The notes under the pieces: model-generated | Seen by the model: the letters and a program-made list of their open reading frames with translations, nothing else | Database searches by the model: none | Told to the model about the DNA's origin: nothing | In this document: positions 17,457 to 25,771 of the stretch, in pieces | Numbering within the stretch: position 1 is the stretch's first letter | Layout of the letters: each line of letters begins with the position of its first letter | From: Wolinella sp963540505 | GTDB taxonomy: Bacteria > Campylobacterota > Campylobacteria > Campylobacterales > Helicobacteraceae | Direction: 5' to 3' | DNA length: 64,000 nt | Assembly (NCBI GenBank): GCA_963540505.1 | Contig: CAUTMV010000001.1 | Span: forward strand, 124,001 to 188,000 | Program-made: the position numbers and the translations under genes

Positions 17457-18648
17457 TTAGCTTTCATCTTCTAAAAACATCTTGTAATATTGCCACTTCT
17501 CAACAATATGAGGGGCTAATCTCTCTATCTCGCTAACCTCATACTTGAGCAGTTCCCTTAGCTTTTTGCTGCTTTCCGGATTCTCTTTCAACAGCTTAAG
17601 AACGCCCCTTTCATCAAGCATTGCCTCTTTATGACGTCGTTCAGCCTCGAGAACTTTAGCACAGTATTGCTCAATAGCACTAGATACCGCTGTTTTTACA
17701 CTCGGATCCTCTCTTAGTTTTTTGAGTGTGCGTTCTAGGACGAATCGCTTTCCCAATAGAACCTTAAAGCTCTTATTGGGAAAGGAGCTTGATGGAATGT
17801 TTTCAAAAAGGATCGGGTATGGTAATGCAGGCTTCAACCCATCGTAAGACTCCCTGTAAAAAGACTCTTCAAAACCAAAAACAATCCTAAAACATTCGCT
17901 TGTAATACCAATTGTCTCTGCTCTTGGAAAACTCCTTTTAATAAAGTCATTAAAGGTAACATCTCCACTACAAAAATCTTCATATTGAATATCTTCTATT
18001 TGCAATATCTTGGATATTCGCTGTAACGTCTTGATCGTGTTATCATGACCACTAATATCCGTAGTTTCAATGAATATAATTTCTTTAGTAACATGTTGAA
18101 TTTGTCTTAAACTAGTGGTAAACTCGAAGTAGCGTATTGATAAGGCGATAACTCCGTTTAATAGGTCGATTGCTGGAACTTTAGGCACACTTTCACATCT
18201 ACCAATAATCAATCCTTCCATATCTTCTGTTCTAGGCATGTTGATATAAGTTTTAATTACAGAAATAGGATCCCTAACTAGACATATTACAGGAACCTCC
18301 TTTTTTAATGACGCAAGCATTTTGACTGTGCGAGGGTTTCTGTAGCTTCCATCAAGCACAATACCCCAGCGAAAATTTGTAAGCTTACACCTATGGAGTA
18401 GTCTGAATTTCCATAACTCAAAAGAAGGTTCATCGTTTCGAAGGATGTACCACAAAATCGGAGATAAATTTAGCTTCTGTAAGAAATAGGTCAGTGCTTG
18501 AAGCCCTCTACAATGGGCACCAGCAACAATATACGAATAGTCCTGTGGGGGGGGGGGTGGATGCTGGTAATAGCCTTCTAAGTAGCCCGAACGTGTAGCG
18601 TACAAGCTTTGCTTTTATAAAATCACTGAATTTTTCACAGCTATTCAT
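17457..18648 (-). CDS. DUF2972/sulfotransferase-like protein, phase OFF; candidate phosphoramidate transferase
   Basis: The best start is ATG 18648 behind AAAGGGG, reading MNSCEKFSDFIKAKL. A C11 tract after codon 30 shifts it into a TAG shortly afterwards. With 10 or 13 C the frame would continue as a 396- or 397-residue protein. The downstream frame has IVAGAHCRGLQALTYFL, resembling the 5'-phosphate loop of sulfotransferases, and VICLVRDPISVIKTYIN, resembling their 3'-phosphate motif. I recognise the latter from DUF2972 proteins of Campylobacter glycan loci. A fold recognising a 3'-phosphonucleotide suits the donor made by the next gene. A TTG at 18605 could give a shorter in-frame product but has no clear ribosome site. 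Confidence 0.72.
18547..18557. repeat. 11-nt homopolymeric tract (C on minus strand) in the DUF2972 gene
   Basis: Eleven G on the plus strand give C11 near codon 31 of the gene starting at 18648. At 11 the frame from the ATG is broken; at 10 or 13 it is open. It lies in the run of Pro codons before the conserved domain, as is usual for phase-variable tracts. Confidence 0.85.
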
Positions 18649-18713
18649 GCGCGCCCCTTTTTAATTGACTTTGCCAGCCAAACCCCGAAATAATAGCATA
18701 TTTTCCATAAGCC

Positions 18714-19376
18714 TCACAGCCACAGCACACCGATTTTCCCATCGCCACTTTCGCGTTTATGCGCCCCAAATGCAAGAATCTGCGCCCATGCTTCTTTCAT
18801 GCCCTCGCTCCACGTGATGTCATCAAAGACCATGATTCCCCGCTCGTTCATAAAAGGGAGTATTTGATGAAAATACCCGATGGTCGCGTCTCTATCGTGG
18901 TGTCCGTCGATAAAGACAAAATCAAGCGGCGCAATCTGTGGCAAGAGCTCGGGCAGGACATCGCTAAAACGTCCGACTTTTTGCACCACGTTATTTACGC
19001 CAAGATTCCTGCGCGTCTCCTGCGCGATCTCCGCTACACGGGGCGCGCCCTCGATTGTGTAGATTTTCGCATTAGGGGCTGCGTGGCTCAGGTAAGCACT
19101 GGAGAATCCGCAGCATGTCCCAAGCTCCAGCACGACCGATGGATTTTGTGCGCATAGCACCTCAAAGATTCTCTGCACCCATGCGTCTTTGATCCCCATT
19201 GCGGCGAGGTTAAGCAGCTCTACCTCGACTTCTACTCCCGCATTCATCTCTTCTTTGCTTCGGCTGGAATCAGGGCTTCCCGCACCATAATCAATAACCC
19301 GCACCATGCCGCCTCGAGCCTTTAGCCGCTCTCTATAAGCTTCAATCTTTCTCTGTGATTCTGCGAAATTTTTCAT
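18714..19376 (-). CDS. class I SAM-dependent methyltransferase, O-methyltransferase-like
   Basis: This 220-residue protein has motif I VLELGTCCGFSSAYL and the metal-site-like FVFIDGHHDRD and FDDITWSEGM. These place it near the catechol-type (Methyltransf_3/24) O-methyltransferases. It most likely methylates a sugar hydroxyl of the surface glycan, although the substrate cannot be read. Its start overlaps the end of the DUF354 gene by 4 bases, so it is in the same transcription unit. The 65 bases to the DUF2972 gene may include a secondary promoter. Confidence 0.82.
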   Translation of the reverse strand: MKNFAESQRKIEAYRERLKARGGMVRVIDYGAGSPDSSRSKEEMNAGVEVEVELLNLAAMGIKDAWVQRIFEVLCAQNPSVVLELGTCCGFSSAYLSHAAPNAKIYTIEGAPRVAEIAQETRRNLGVNNVVQKVGRFSDVLPELLPQIAPLDFVFIDGHHDRDATIGYFHQILPFMNERGIMVFDDITWSEGMKEAWAQILAFGAHKRESGDGKIGVLWL

Positions 19377-20434
19377 CTTAGCACCTCGTCAATAATATTT
19401 GGAATATCTATATTCATACGTCCAAAAACCCTCTGTGCATGCGGATTCCTGCGTCCCATGATCTCCTGTGCGATGCTTGCGAGCTCCTCTTTGGTATCGA
19501 CTTTTTCCATCAACCCTGCGTCAATTAGAAACTTATCATAGTGTGAAACAAACGAGCGCGTAGATATGGTCGGTGTGCCAAAATAGCACGCTTCGGAATT
19601 GAGTGTCCCACCTCCTCCGATGAAGAGGTCGCAATGGGCGAGCAGGTGCTGGATGACCATTTTTTCCTTAAGCACTTTGGCAAAGGGGAGGAGCTCTGCG
19701 ACTCCCTCAGGCTCATAGCGGGGAATCACAAGCACATTGACATGCATTTTGCTTAAAAGCTCCTTCACGCCATCATAGAGAATCGGGAATTTTTGCTTGA
19801 CATAGCTGGCTTTAAACTCCTCCTCGCGGATCACCACGGTGGGAATCGATGGGTCAAGCCCATACTCCCTAAGGACATTTTCATAAAATTCACGTGAAGG
19901 CTCAAAATCCCTTAACCACGCCACTACATCGAGGAATTGATACTCAAAAATCTGCTCTTTTTCTAATCCAAAACGCAAAAAAATCTCCTCAGGCACCATG
20001 AACGGGCGAAAGGCTCGAGTGGAGAGCGGCAGTGTGAGGCGGGCTTGCGGGAGCGCGCGATAGAAATTCGTCGTGTAGTCTGAAAGCGGAATGTCATAAA
20101 AATTGATGATGGGAATCCCAAGCCCGAAAGCGACACGATTCGCATCGACACTACAAAGGCAAACAAGACGTTTCACTTTATGCTCTTCGATAAATTCCAT
20201 GAGTTCAAACTGCCGCTCGATCGAAGCTTTAAGTTTATCGCTGAGCTTTCCGCCTCCAAAACTTCCGCGATTAAAAAAGGGCATTTTGTAAAGGCGTAAA
20301 AGCTCGACCACTTCGCTATATCCCTCACCTTCTCTTGCGGTGATGAGCACCTCTCTTCCTCGATTCCTAATCTCATCAATGAAGGGCTTGAAGAACATCA
20401 CGCTTTTAGGTGTTACCAAATCAAACCATGTCAT
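19373..20434 (-). CDS. DUF354 family glycosyltransferase-like protein
   Basis: This 353-residue protein begins TWFDLVTPKSVMFFKPFIDE and later has FIGGGGTLNSEACYFGTPTI, the glycine-rich nucleotide-sugar site of the DUF354/UDP-GlcNAc 2-epimerase-like GT-B fold. Family members occur in many glycan clusters and are thought to transfer or rearrange sugars; no reaction is established here. It sits 12 bases after AsnB copy 1 and overlaps the methyltransferase by 4 bases. Confidence 0.75.
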   Translation of the reverse strand: MTWFDLVTPKSVMFFKPFIDEIRNRGREVLITAREGEGYSEVVELLRLYKMPFFNRGSFGGGKLSDKLKASIERQFELMEFIEEHKVKRLVCLCSVDANRVAFGLGIPIINFYDIPLSDYTTNFYRALPQARLTLPLSTRAFRPFMVPEEIFLRFGLEKEQIFEYQFLDVVAWLRDFEPSREFYENVLREYGLDPSIPTVVIREEEFKASYVKQKFPILYDGVKELLSKMHVNVLVIPRYEPEGVAELLPFAKVLKEKMVIQHLLAHCDLFIGGGGTLNSEACYFGTPTISTRSFVSHYDKFLIDAGLMEKVDTKEELASIAQEIMGRRNPHAQRVFGRMNIDIPNIIDEVLR

Positions 20435-20446
20435 TTCGCCCCTTTA

Positions 20447-22216
20447 TTATCCAAAATATTTCAAAAACCAACGACTAACTATGATCATCGCCCAGTTTTG
20501 CGACTTCAGCCGCCCGATTCTACCCTCGTTGTAGAGAAAATGCAAAAAATCGTTCCTAAACCACCCGCATTCCTTGTTAAATCGCAGATAATCCCCTAAA
20601 ATCCGCTCTTTGTAATGGGTGAAATACCACTCAAACATGGGCGAGGAGAAGCCTTTTTTATTGCGTTTAATGATAGAGGCGGGGATAAAATCGCGCGCAA
20701 TTTCTTTGAGCAATCCCTTTGGTTCGCACCCTATGCGCATATTTTCCGAAAGTCCTAGCACATACTCTACAAGGCGCACATCTAAAAAAGGTGCGCGCGA
20801 TTCCAGTGAATGCGCCATACTCATGCGATCCATTTTATCCATAAGCACCTCGGGAATCCAGTGCGAAAAATCCGCATAGCTACACCACAACCCCCCCTCA
20901 TTAAGCCCCGATTCCCTAAAAAGATCGGGAAAATATTCACTTGTAGGAATCGCGATATTCCAAAGATTCTCCCCCTGCCACGTCTCATTAATCACGCGAA
21001 AATATGGCGATTCCCCGCGTTTTTGACGCCGCTTATATCGCGCTTCTTTGTCGCTAACTACCTTTCCTGAGCGCAAAAAATCCAAATAACGATAGTAGTC
21101 TCGATAGCCAAAAAAGAGCTCATCGCTTCCCTCGCCGCTTAGCACGACTTTAAAGCCCGCTTGAGCGACCTCTTGTGAGAGCAAAAATGTGGGAATGAGC
21201 GCAGGGTCATTGATAGGCTCATCGCTAATCGCACACACCGCCTCAAATGCCTCTAAAAATTGCGTCTCTGAGGCAATGATTTCGTGATGATGACTCCGAA
21301 TGTGCTCACTTACCTCGCGTGCGAAAGGAAGCTCGCTGTATTCGCTAAATTCGTCATATCCGATCGAAAAAGTTTCGATTTTCGCTCCACTTAGCCGTGC
21401 ATACAGCGCGCTCAGAAGTGAGGAATCAAGCCCTCCGCTCAAAAAACTCGCCACTTTCACATCAGAAATGAGGCGATATTTAAGGCTCTCTTCTAATAGC
21501 TCTAGCACGCGATTCCTCGCTTTTTCCTGCGATTCCTCGGGATTGTGTGCGATGTGTCCTATGAGTGTGTAATAGCGATGGCACTGGAAATCTCCGCTCT
21601 CAAAATCATAGATACCATAGCATCCGGCGGGAATCTTTTTGATCCCCTCAAATGCGCTATTTTCTCCACACGGGGCGAGGTAGTGCAAATATTCATCAAG
21701 TGCCTGCATGCAAGGTGGTGGCGTGGTTTCTAACATTGCTAAAATCGCTTTGATTTCTGAAGCGAATAGAAATGTTGAGGAATTGTAATAGTAATAGAGG
21801 GGTTTTTTGCCGAAGCGATCGCGTGCGAGTATAAGCTTTTTCGCGCACTCATCATAGAGCGCGAAAGCAAACATTCCGTTTAATTTCTCTAGTGTTGTTT
21901 CTAATCCATAATGTGCGAGCGCGTGGAGCAACACTTCCGTGTCGCTAGAGCCGACAAACTCCTCGCCAAGGGCTTTTAGCTCCTCTTTTAGCTCGCGATA
22001 GTTATAGATCTCGCCATTTAGAATTATCACGAGATTCCCATATTTCATGGGCTGATTCCCGCTCTTGCTTAGGTCTATGATGGCTAGGCGATTATGCGCG
22101 AGCGTAATTTGGGAATCGGCGTAGATTCCGCTACTATCGCGCCCCCTGTGTGCCATGAGGCGCGAGGCTTTTTCGACCTGCTCTTTTTTTAGATTCCCGC
22201 CACAAATGCTACACAT
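20447..22216 (-). CDS. asnB: asparagine synthetase-like amidotransferase, copy 1
   Basis: This 589-residue protein has an N-terminal class II glutamine amidotransferase domain (catalytic Cys2 in MCSIC, then LAHNRLAIIDLS and GEIYNYREL) and a C-terminal ATP-pyrophosphatase domain with FLSGGLDSSLLSALYARL. It is a full-length AsnB. Within a glycan cluster such enzymes often amidate sugar carboxyl groups instead of making asparagine, and the WbpB/WbpD genes next door would supply a uronic acid (inference). A paralogue lies at 26895-28667. The gene contains a G7 run, too short to call a switch. Confidence 0.88.
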   Translation of the reverse strand: MCSICGGNLKKEQVEKASRLMAHRGRDSSGIYADSQITLAHNRLAIIDLSKSGNQPMKYGNLVIILNGEIYNYRELKEELKALGEEFVGSSDTEVLLHALAHYGLETTLEKLNGMFAFALYDECAKKLILARDRFGKKPLYYYYNSSTFLFASEIKAILAMLETTPPPCMQALDEYLHYLAPCGENSAFEGIKKIPAGCYGIYDFESGDFQCHRYYTLIGHIAHNPEESQEKARNRVLELLEESLKYRLISDVKVASFLSGGLDSSLLSALYARLSGAKIETFSIGYDEFSEYSELPFAREVSEHIRSHHHEIIASETQFLEAFEAVCAISDEPINDPALIPTFLLSQEVAQAGFKVVLSGEGSDELFFGYRDYYRYLDFLRSGKVVSDKEARYKRRQKRGESPYFRVINETWQGENLWNIAIPTSEYFPDLFRESGLNEGGLWCSYADFSHWIPEVLMDKMDRMSMAHSLESRAPFLDVRLVEYVLGLSENMRIGCEPKGLLKEIARDFIPASIIKRNKKGFSSPMFEWYFTHYKERILGDYLRFNKECGWFRNDFLHFLYNEGRIGRLKSQNWAMIIVSRWFLKYFG

Positions 22217-22258
22217 TGCCCCAGCTTTGGACTTTATCTACTTTTGCGGCGCAACCCA

Positions 22259-22834
22259 CTAGACAAGCTCCACAAGCTTACCCTCGGCAATTTCCTTATA
22301 GCGTGCGCCATCATAGCTATCCGCGGCAATTCCTTGGGGGTCAAATTCCATTCTGATTCCGCCCTTATCCACCCAGCCTATGCACCTTGCCGGCACCCCG
22401 ACCATGAGTGCATAAGGTGGCACATCACTCGTTACCACCGCACCCGCGCCGATGAGTGCATACTCCCCGATCGTAACTCCGCACACAATGGTCGCATTCG
22501 CACCTATGCTCGCACCCCGCTTGATGAGCGTTTTTTTATATTCGCTCTTTCGCACGATAAACGCGCGCGGGTTATAGACGTTGGTAAAGACCATGGATGG
22601 ACCCAAAAAGACCTCATCTTCGATCTCTACTCCCTCGTAAATGCTGACATTGTTCTGCACCTTCACGCCCCTGCCTATTTTCACATTCGGACCTACGACG
22701 CAATTTTGCCCAAAGGAGCACGATTCCCCGATATTGCTTCCACTTAAAATATGGCAAAAATGCCAAATTTTCGTCCCCGCGCCGATTCTCACACCCTCAT
22801 CAATAATGCTGGAATCGTGGATAAAATGGCTCAT
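22259..22834 (-). CDS. wbpD: UDP-2-acetamido-3-amino-2,3-dideoxy-glucuronate N-acetyltransferase (WbpD/WlbB type)
   Basis: This 191-residue left-handed beta-helix acetyltransferase has hexapeptide repeats throughout and the family-typical GPSMVFTNVYNPRAF and GANATIVCGVTIGEYALIGA. The family acetylates the 3-amino group of UDP-GlcNAc3NA, giving UDP-GlcNAc(3NAc)A. It overlaps the WbpB-like gene by 4 bases, and the two act in the same pathway. The matching aminotransferase (WbpE) and UDP-GlcNAc 6-dehydrogenase (WbpA) are not in this window. Confidence 0.88.
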   Translation of the reverse strand: MSHFIHDSSIIDEGVRIGAGTKIWHFCHILSGSNIGESCSFGQNCVVGPNVKIGRGVKVQNNVSIYEGVEIEDEVFLGPSMVFTNVYNPRAFIVRKSEYKKTLIKRGASIGANATIVCGVTIGEYALIGAGAVVTSDVPPYALMVGVPARCIGWVDKGGIRMEFDPQGIAADSYDGARYKEIAEGKLVELV

Positions 22835-23787
22835 AGCCCTACTTTTTTACAAAACGGATGATAATCGCCCGTGATTCCTAACGGCGTCTGTGTGCGTATG
22901 TCATGCACCACCTCGATACTCGCTCTTGCCTCTTCAAGCCCAAAGCCCCCGCCACTCAAAATATCTGCATAGCTCTTTGTATGCAAATCCGTGAAGCCCT
23001 CGGAAAATTCGAACTCCTCACCATCGACATCAATGCTCCTGTAAGTGCGCTTACCCGATTTTTTGACCTCATCGGGGATATAGTCATAATTCACACTCAA
23101 AAACCATCGCACCCGCGCATGCTCTAATTCGAGGAATCCGCCCGCACTGTGGGCATTTAGCACATGGACGCGGTTACATTTAGGCGCGCCAAAAATCCAC
23201 ATCAGCATGTCATAAAAATGCACGCCGATATTTGTGGCAATCCCCCCGCTCTTAGCGATATCGCCCTTCCACGAGGTGAAATACCAATGTCCTCGAGAAG
23301 TGAGATAGGTAAGCGTGAGATCATAGACCTTGTTTGGATTCCCCGCAAGCTCCTCTTGCACGCGCTTTTTTAGTGCGATAATGCTTTCATGAAGCCGCAG
23401 TTGCAAAATATTATAGACGCGCTTGCCAAAGTCCTTTTCAAACTCCTTGAGCGCGTCAATGTTCCACGGATTAAGCACGAGTGGCTTCTCACAAATCGCA
23501 TGTGCCCCGCTTCTTAGCGCAAAGCGAATGTGGGAATCGTGCAGATAATTTGGCGAGCAGATTCCCACGTATTCGACCCCCTGCTTGTTTCTTCGTAGCT
23601 TATCGACATGGCGATCAAAACGCTCAAACTCCGTGAAAAAGTCCGCGTTGGGGAAATAGCTATCGATGATTCCCACGGAATCGTTAGGATCAAGCGCGCA
23701 CAGAAGCTCATTCCCCGTCTCTTTGATTGCTTTCATGTGGCGTGGCGCGATGTAGCCTGCTGCGCCGATTAGGGCGAAATTGGTCAT
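22831..23787 (-). CDS. wbpB: UDP-N-acetyl-glucosaminuronate 3-dehydrogenase (WbpB/WlbA type)
   Basis: This 318-residue Gfo/Idh/MocA oxidoreductase starts with the NAD-binding FALIGAAGYIAPRHMKAI and has CEKPLVLNPW, the catalytic Lys motif. Later segments TNIGVHFYDMLMWIFG and FSEGFTDLHTKSY closely match WbpB as I remember it. It oxidises C3 of UDP-GlcNAcA before transamination and acetylation to a 2,3-diacetamido uronic acid. It is translationally coupled to the acetyltransferase. Confidence 0.88.
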   Translation of the reverse strand: MTNFALIGAAGYIAPRHMKAIKETGNELLCALDPNDSVGIIDSYFPNADFFTEFERFDRHVDKLRRNKQGVEYVGICSPNYLHDSHIRFALRSGAHAICEKPLVLNPWNIDALKEFEKDFGKRVYNILQLRLHESIIALKKRVQEELAGNPNKVYDLTLTYLTSRGHWYFTSWKGDIAKSGGIATNIGVHFYDMLMWIFGAPKCNRVHVLNAHSAGGFLELEHARVRWFLSVNYDYIPDEVKKSGKRTYRSIDVDGEEFEFSEGFTDLHTKSYADILSGGGFGLEEARASIEVVHDIRTQTPLGITGDYHPFCKKVGL

Positions 23788-23807
23788 AAAACTCTCCTTT
23801 TTGTATT

Positions 23808-25130
23808 TTACGTCGGCGCGATGATAGATAAAAGCGTCTCATACATATCGTCATGTCCTGCCCAATCATAAAACGAGAAGCTACTATTGTGCCACAAAAC
23901 GACCATCTCGCCCTCAAATTTCCTGACTTCATCGCTCAAGTTTCGGACACAGCCCACAAACTCCGCGCGGTGATCATCTTTGCTTCGCGGGAGCGCACAA
24001 TCCATAATAATCAACGGATGTTCGATGAGCTTTAGATGTTTTTGTTCCTTTACATCAAACACGCTGAACGGGTAGCAAACACCGCATCGAAAGCCAACGC
24101 TTTCAGCAAAGCCCATGCTGCTATCCCACACCATTTGATTTTGCTCCCACAGCTGCCACGTAAGCGGAGTATCAAAGCGCAAGTAGTGCTGACGCCCGCT
24201 TGTAATCGGAGTTTTGCTCGCTTGCTTCAGAGCCTCCTTTTCGTCACGGAGCATTTCAAAATTATTGTAAGAATCGTAGCTTGGGTGAATGCCGATAAAA
24301 TGCTCTCTGTGCTTAATTTTTTTCATCATCTTTTTTACATTTGGCGCATTGATGTGATAGCGATTGTCATATCGTGTCCTGCCTCCGGACATAAAAAAGA
24401 AATGCGATTTTGTGCCGTATTTTTCGGACAAATTCATAAAATAATCAAATTTGTCATAAGGATCTTTTTGTATTCCCAGCTTTATTTTCACAAACTCTTT
24501 TAGCTCGGCAAATGCTTGTTTGTAGTTGCCATAAAGCTTTATTGCACGTTGCATTCTGCGCAATAGGGAATCGCGTGTGTAGAAGAAAAATTCATCGATG
24601 TCATGGGTTGGCAAAATGGAGTATGAGTGTCTCTTTTTGGCGGCTTTGGGCTCTAGATATTGCACCAGCTCCCACAGCCATTGGGTGTAGTAATTTACCA
24701 CGGGGAGATGGCTGAATTTATATTTTATACAGAGCATTTCCGCCTCTTTAAAGCGACCAAATTTATCTGCGTCATGCTCCAAGCTCTCTTCAAAGCGCGA
24801 AAGCATGAAGAAGATAGAGCCAATCAGATCTATATCGCAGACACACTCTCTCTCGCTGTATCTTATATTCGGCTCGCCATAGAGTATGGGAATCTCGCGA
24901 AAATATTTTATATTTTTAGGAATCGAATCGTGCGTCAAATAGCGCGGGAATCGGCTAAAAAGCTCGTCTTTGATGATGACTTTTTTGTCATCAAAACTTA
25001 TTTCATAATCATTAATCGTATCAATTTCTATTTTGTATTTGAGCCCTAAAAACTCTCCGAATACAACATCAAAAACGTATCGCTTTTCCGCTTCACAAAT
25101 ATTAGAAAATCTAATTAAAATCTCACTCAT
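23808..25130 (-). CDS. polysaccharide deacetylase-like protein
   Basis: This 440-residue protein has an N-terminal alpha/beta region of about 150 residues, then a NodB-like barrel. The metal Asp motif is PTHDIDEFF and the second motif is GIHPSYDSYNN; the end holds VVLWHNSSFS. Such DUF7033 plus deacetylase proteins are common in O-antigen and flagellar glycan loci. The likely act is removal of an acetyl or similar group from a glycan or its precursor. There is no signal peptide, so it would work in the cytoplasm. It lies between WbpB and a truncated glycosyltransferase. Confidence 0.72.
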   Translation of the reverse strand: MSEILIRFSNICEAEKRYVFDVVFGEFLGLKYKIEIDTINDYEISFDDKKVIIKDELFSRFPRYLTHDSIPKNIKYFREIPILYGEPNIRYSERECVCDIDLIGSIFFMLSRFEESLEHDADKFGRFKEAEMLCIKYKFSHLPVVNYYTQWLWELVQYLEPKAAKKRHSYSILPTHDIDEFFFYTRDSLLRRMQRAIKLYGNYKQAFAELKEFVKIKLGIQKDPYDKFDYFMNLSEKYGTKSHFFFMSGGRTRYDNRYHINAPNVKKMMKKIKHREHFIGIHPSYDSYNNFEMLRDEKEALKQASKTPITSGRQHYLRFDTPLTWQLWEQNQMVWDSSMGFAESVGFRCGVCYPFSVFDVKEQKHLKLIEHPLIIMDCALPRSKDDHRAEFVGCVRNLSDEVRKFEGEMVVLWHNSSFSFYDWAGHDDMYETLLSIIAPT

Positions 25131-25174
25131 GACAAAAATTCCCGTGCGTTTTATTTTGCTTAAATACGCCTTAG

Positions 25175-25756
25175 CTAGCGCGCCTCAAAGTCTGTTTTTG
25201 CTTCATGTAAATCCGGCAGATTCATCATTATTTCACACTTGATACCAAAATTTTTCTCATACTCACGCAAAATTCCATTGCTCACAACAAAAACATGCGC
25301 AACTTTCGGCAAATATGCGCGGCATAAATAGCTTTTATAGGGCGCAAAATAAATTTTCCACCAAAAGTAGCTTTCAAATTCCCGCGGCGCGTATTCGTGC
25401 ATATTGGCGATGATCTTCGCACCTTTGGCATATTTGAGCGCCACGGGAATTGTCTCTGCATCGTGCGCGATGATAACATCAAACTTCTCGTGCGTCAAAA
25501 TCTCGCCCGCCTCTTTGACTTGCGGCAGATTCCAATAAACTCGCTCGTGAGCCCTAAATAAAAGCCAAAACCGCTGAATAAGGCGCATTTTGAGCGTCCA
25601 TTTTGGTTTATTGAGTGTGAAAAATTTCGCTGCCATTTTGTTCGCTTCATAGCCCATGCCATACACTTCGTAGGAATCGACCAGCGCCTCATATTCACGC
25701 CTCGCACGCGGCTGGGTAAGATGACTGTGGAAATGAAAAATTAGAATTTTTTTCAT
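25175..25756 (-). CDS. truncated glycosyltransferase, N-terminal domain only
   Basis: These 193 residues align with the first half of the next gene upstream: both have a start-proximal Arg-rich segment, FDVIIAHDAET versus FDFIFCHDLVL, MHEYAPRE versus LREYYPRE, and IKCEIMMNLPDLHE versus IKCNVIMSLPDMHD. The nucleotide-sugar-binding C-terminal domain is absent, and only 44 bases remain before the next gene. It is probably a remnant left by a deletion after duplication. A stand-alone role for the acceptor domain cannot be excluded. Confidence 0.65.
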   Translation of the reverse strand: MKKILIFHFHSHLTQPRARREYEALVDSYEVYGMGYEANKMAAKFFTLNKPKWTLKMRLIQRFWLLFRAHERVYWNLPQVKEAGEILTHEKFDVIIAHDAETIPVALKYAKGAKIIANMHEYAPREFESYFWWKIYFAPYKSYLCRAYLPKVAHVFVVSNGILREYEKNFGIKCEIMMNLPDLHEAKTDFEAR

Positions 25757-25771
25757 CTTAGTTTCCCGAGA

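Noticed and set aside
20891..20897. C7 run within AsnB copy 1, and similar 7-base runs at 59179-59185 and 59712-59718
   Set aside because: Seven bases is short for phase variation, and the coding frames involved are intact.
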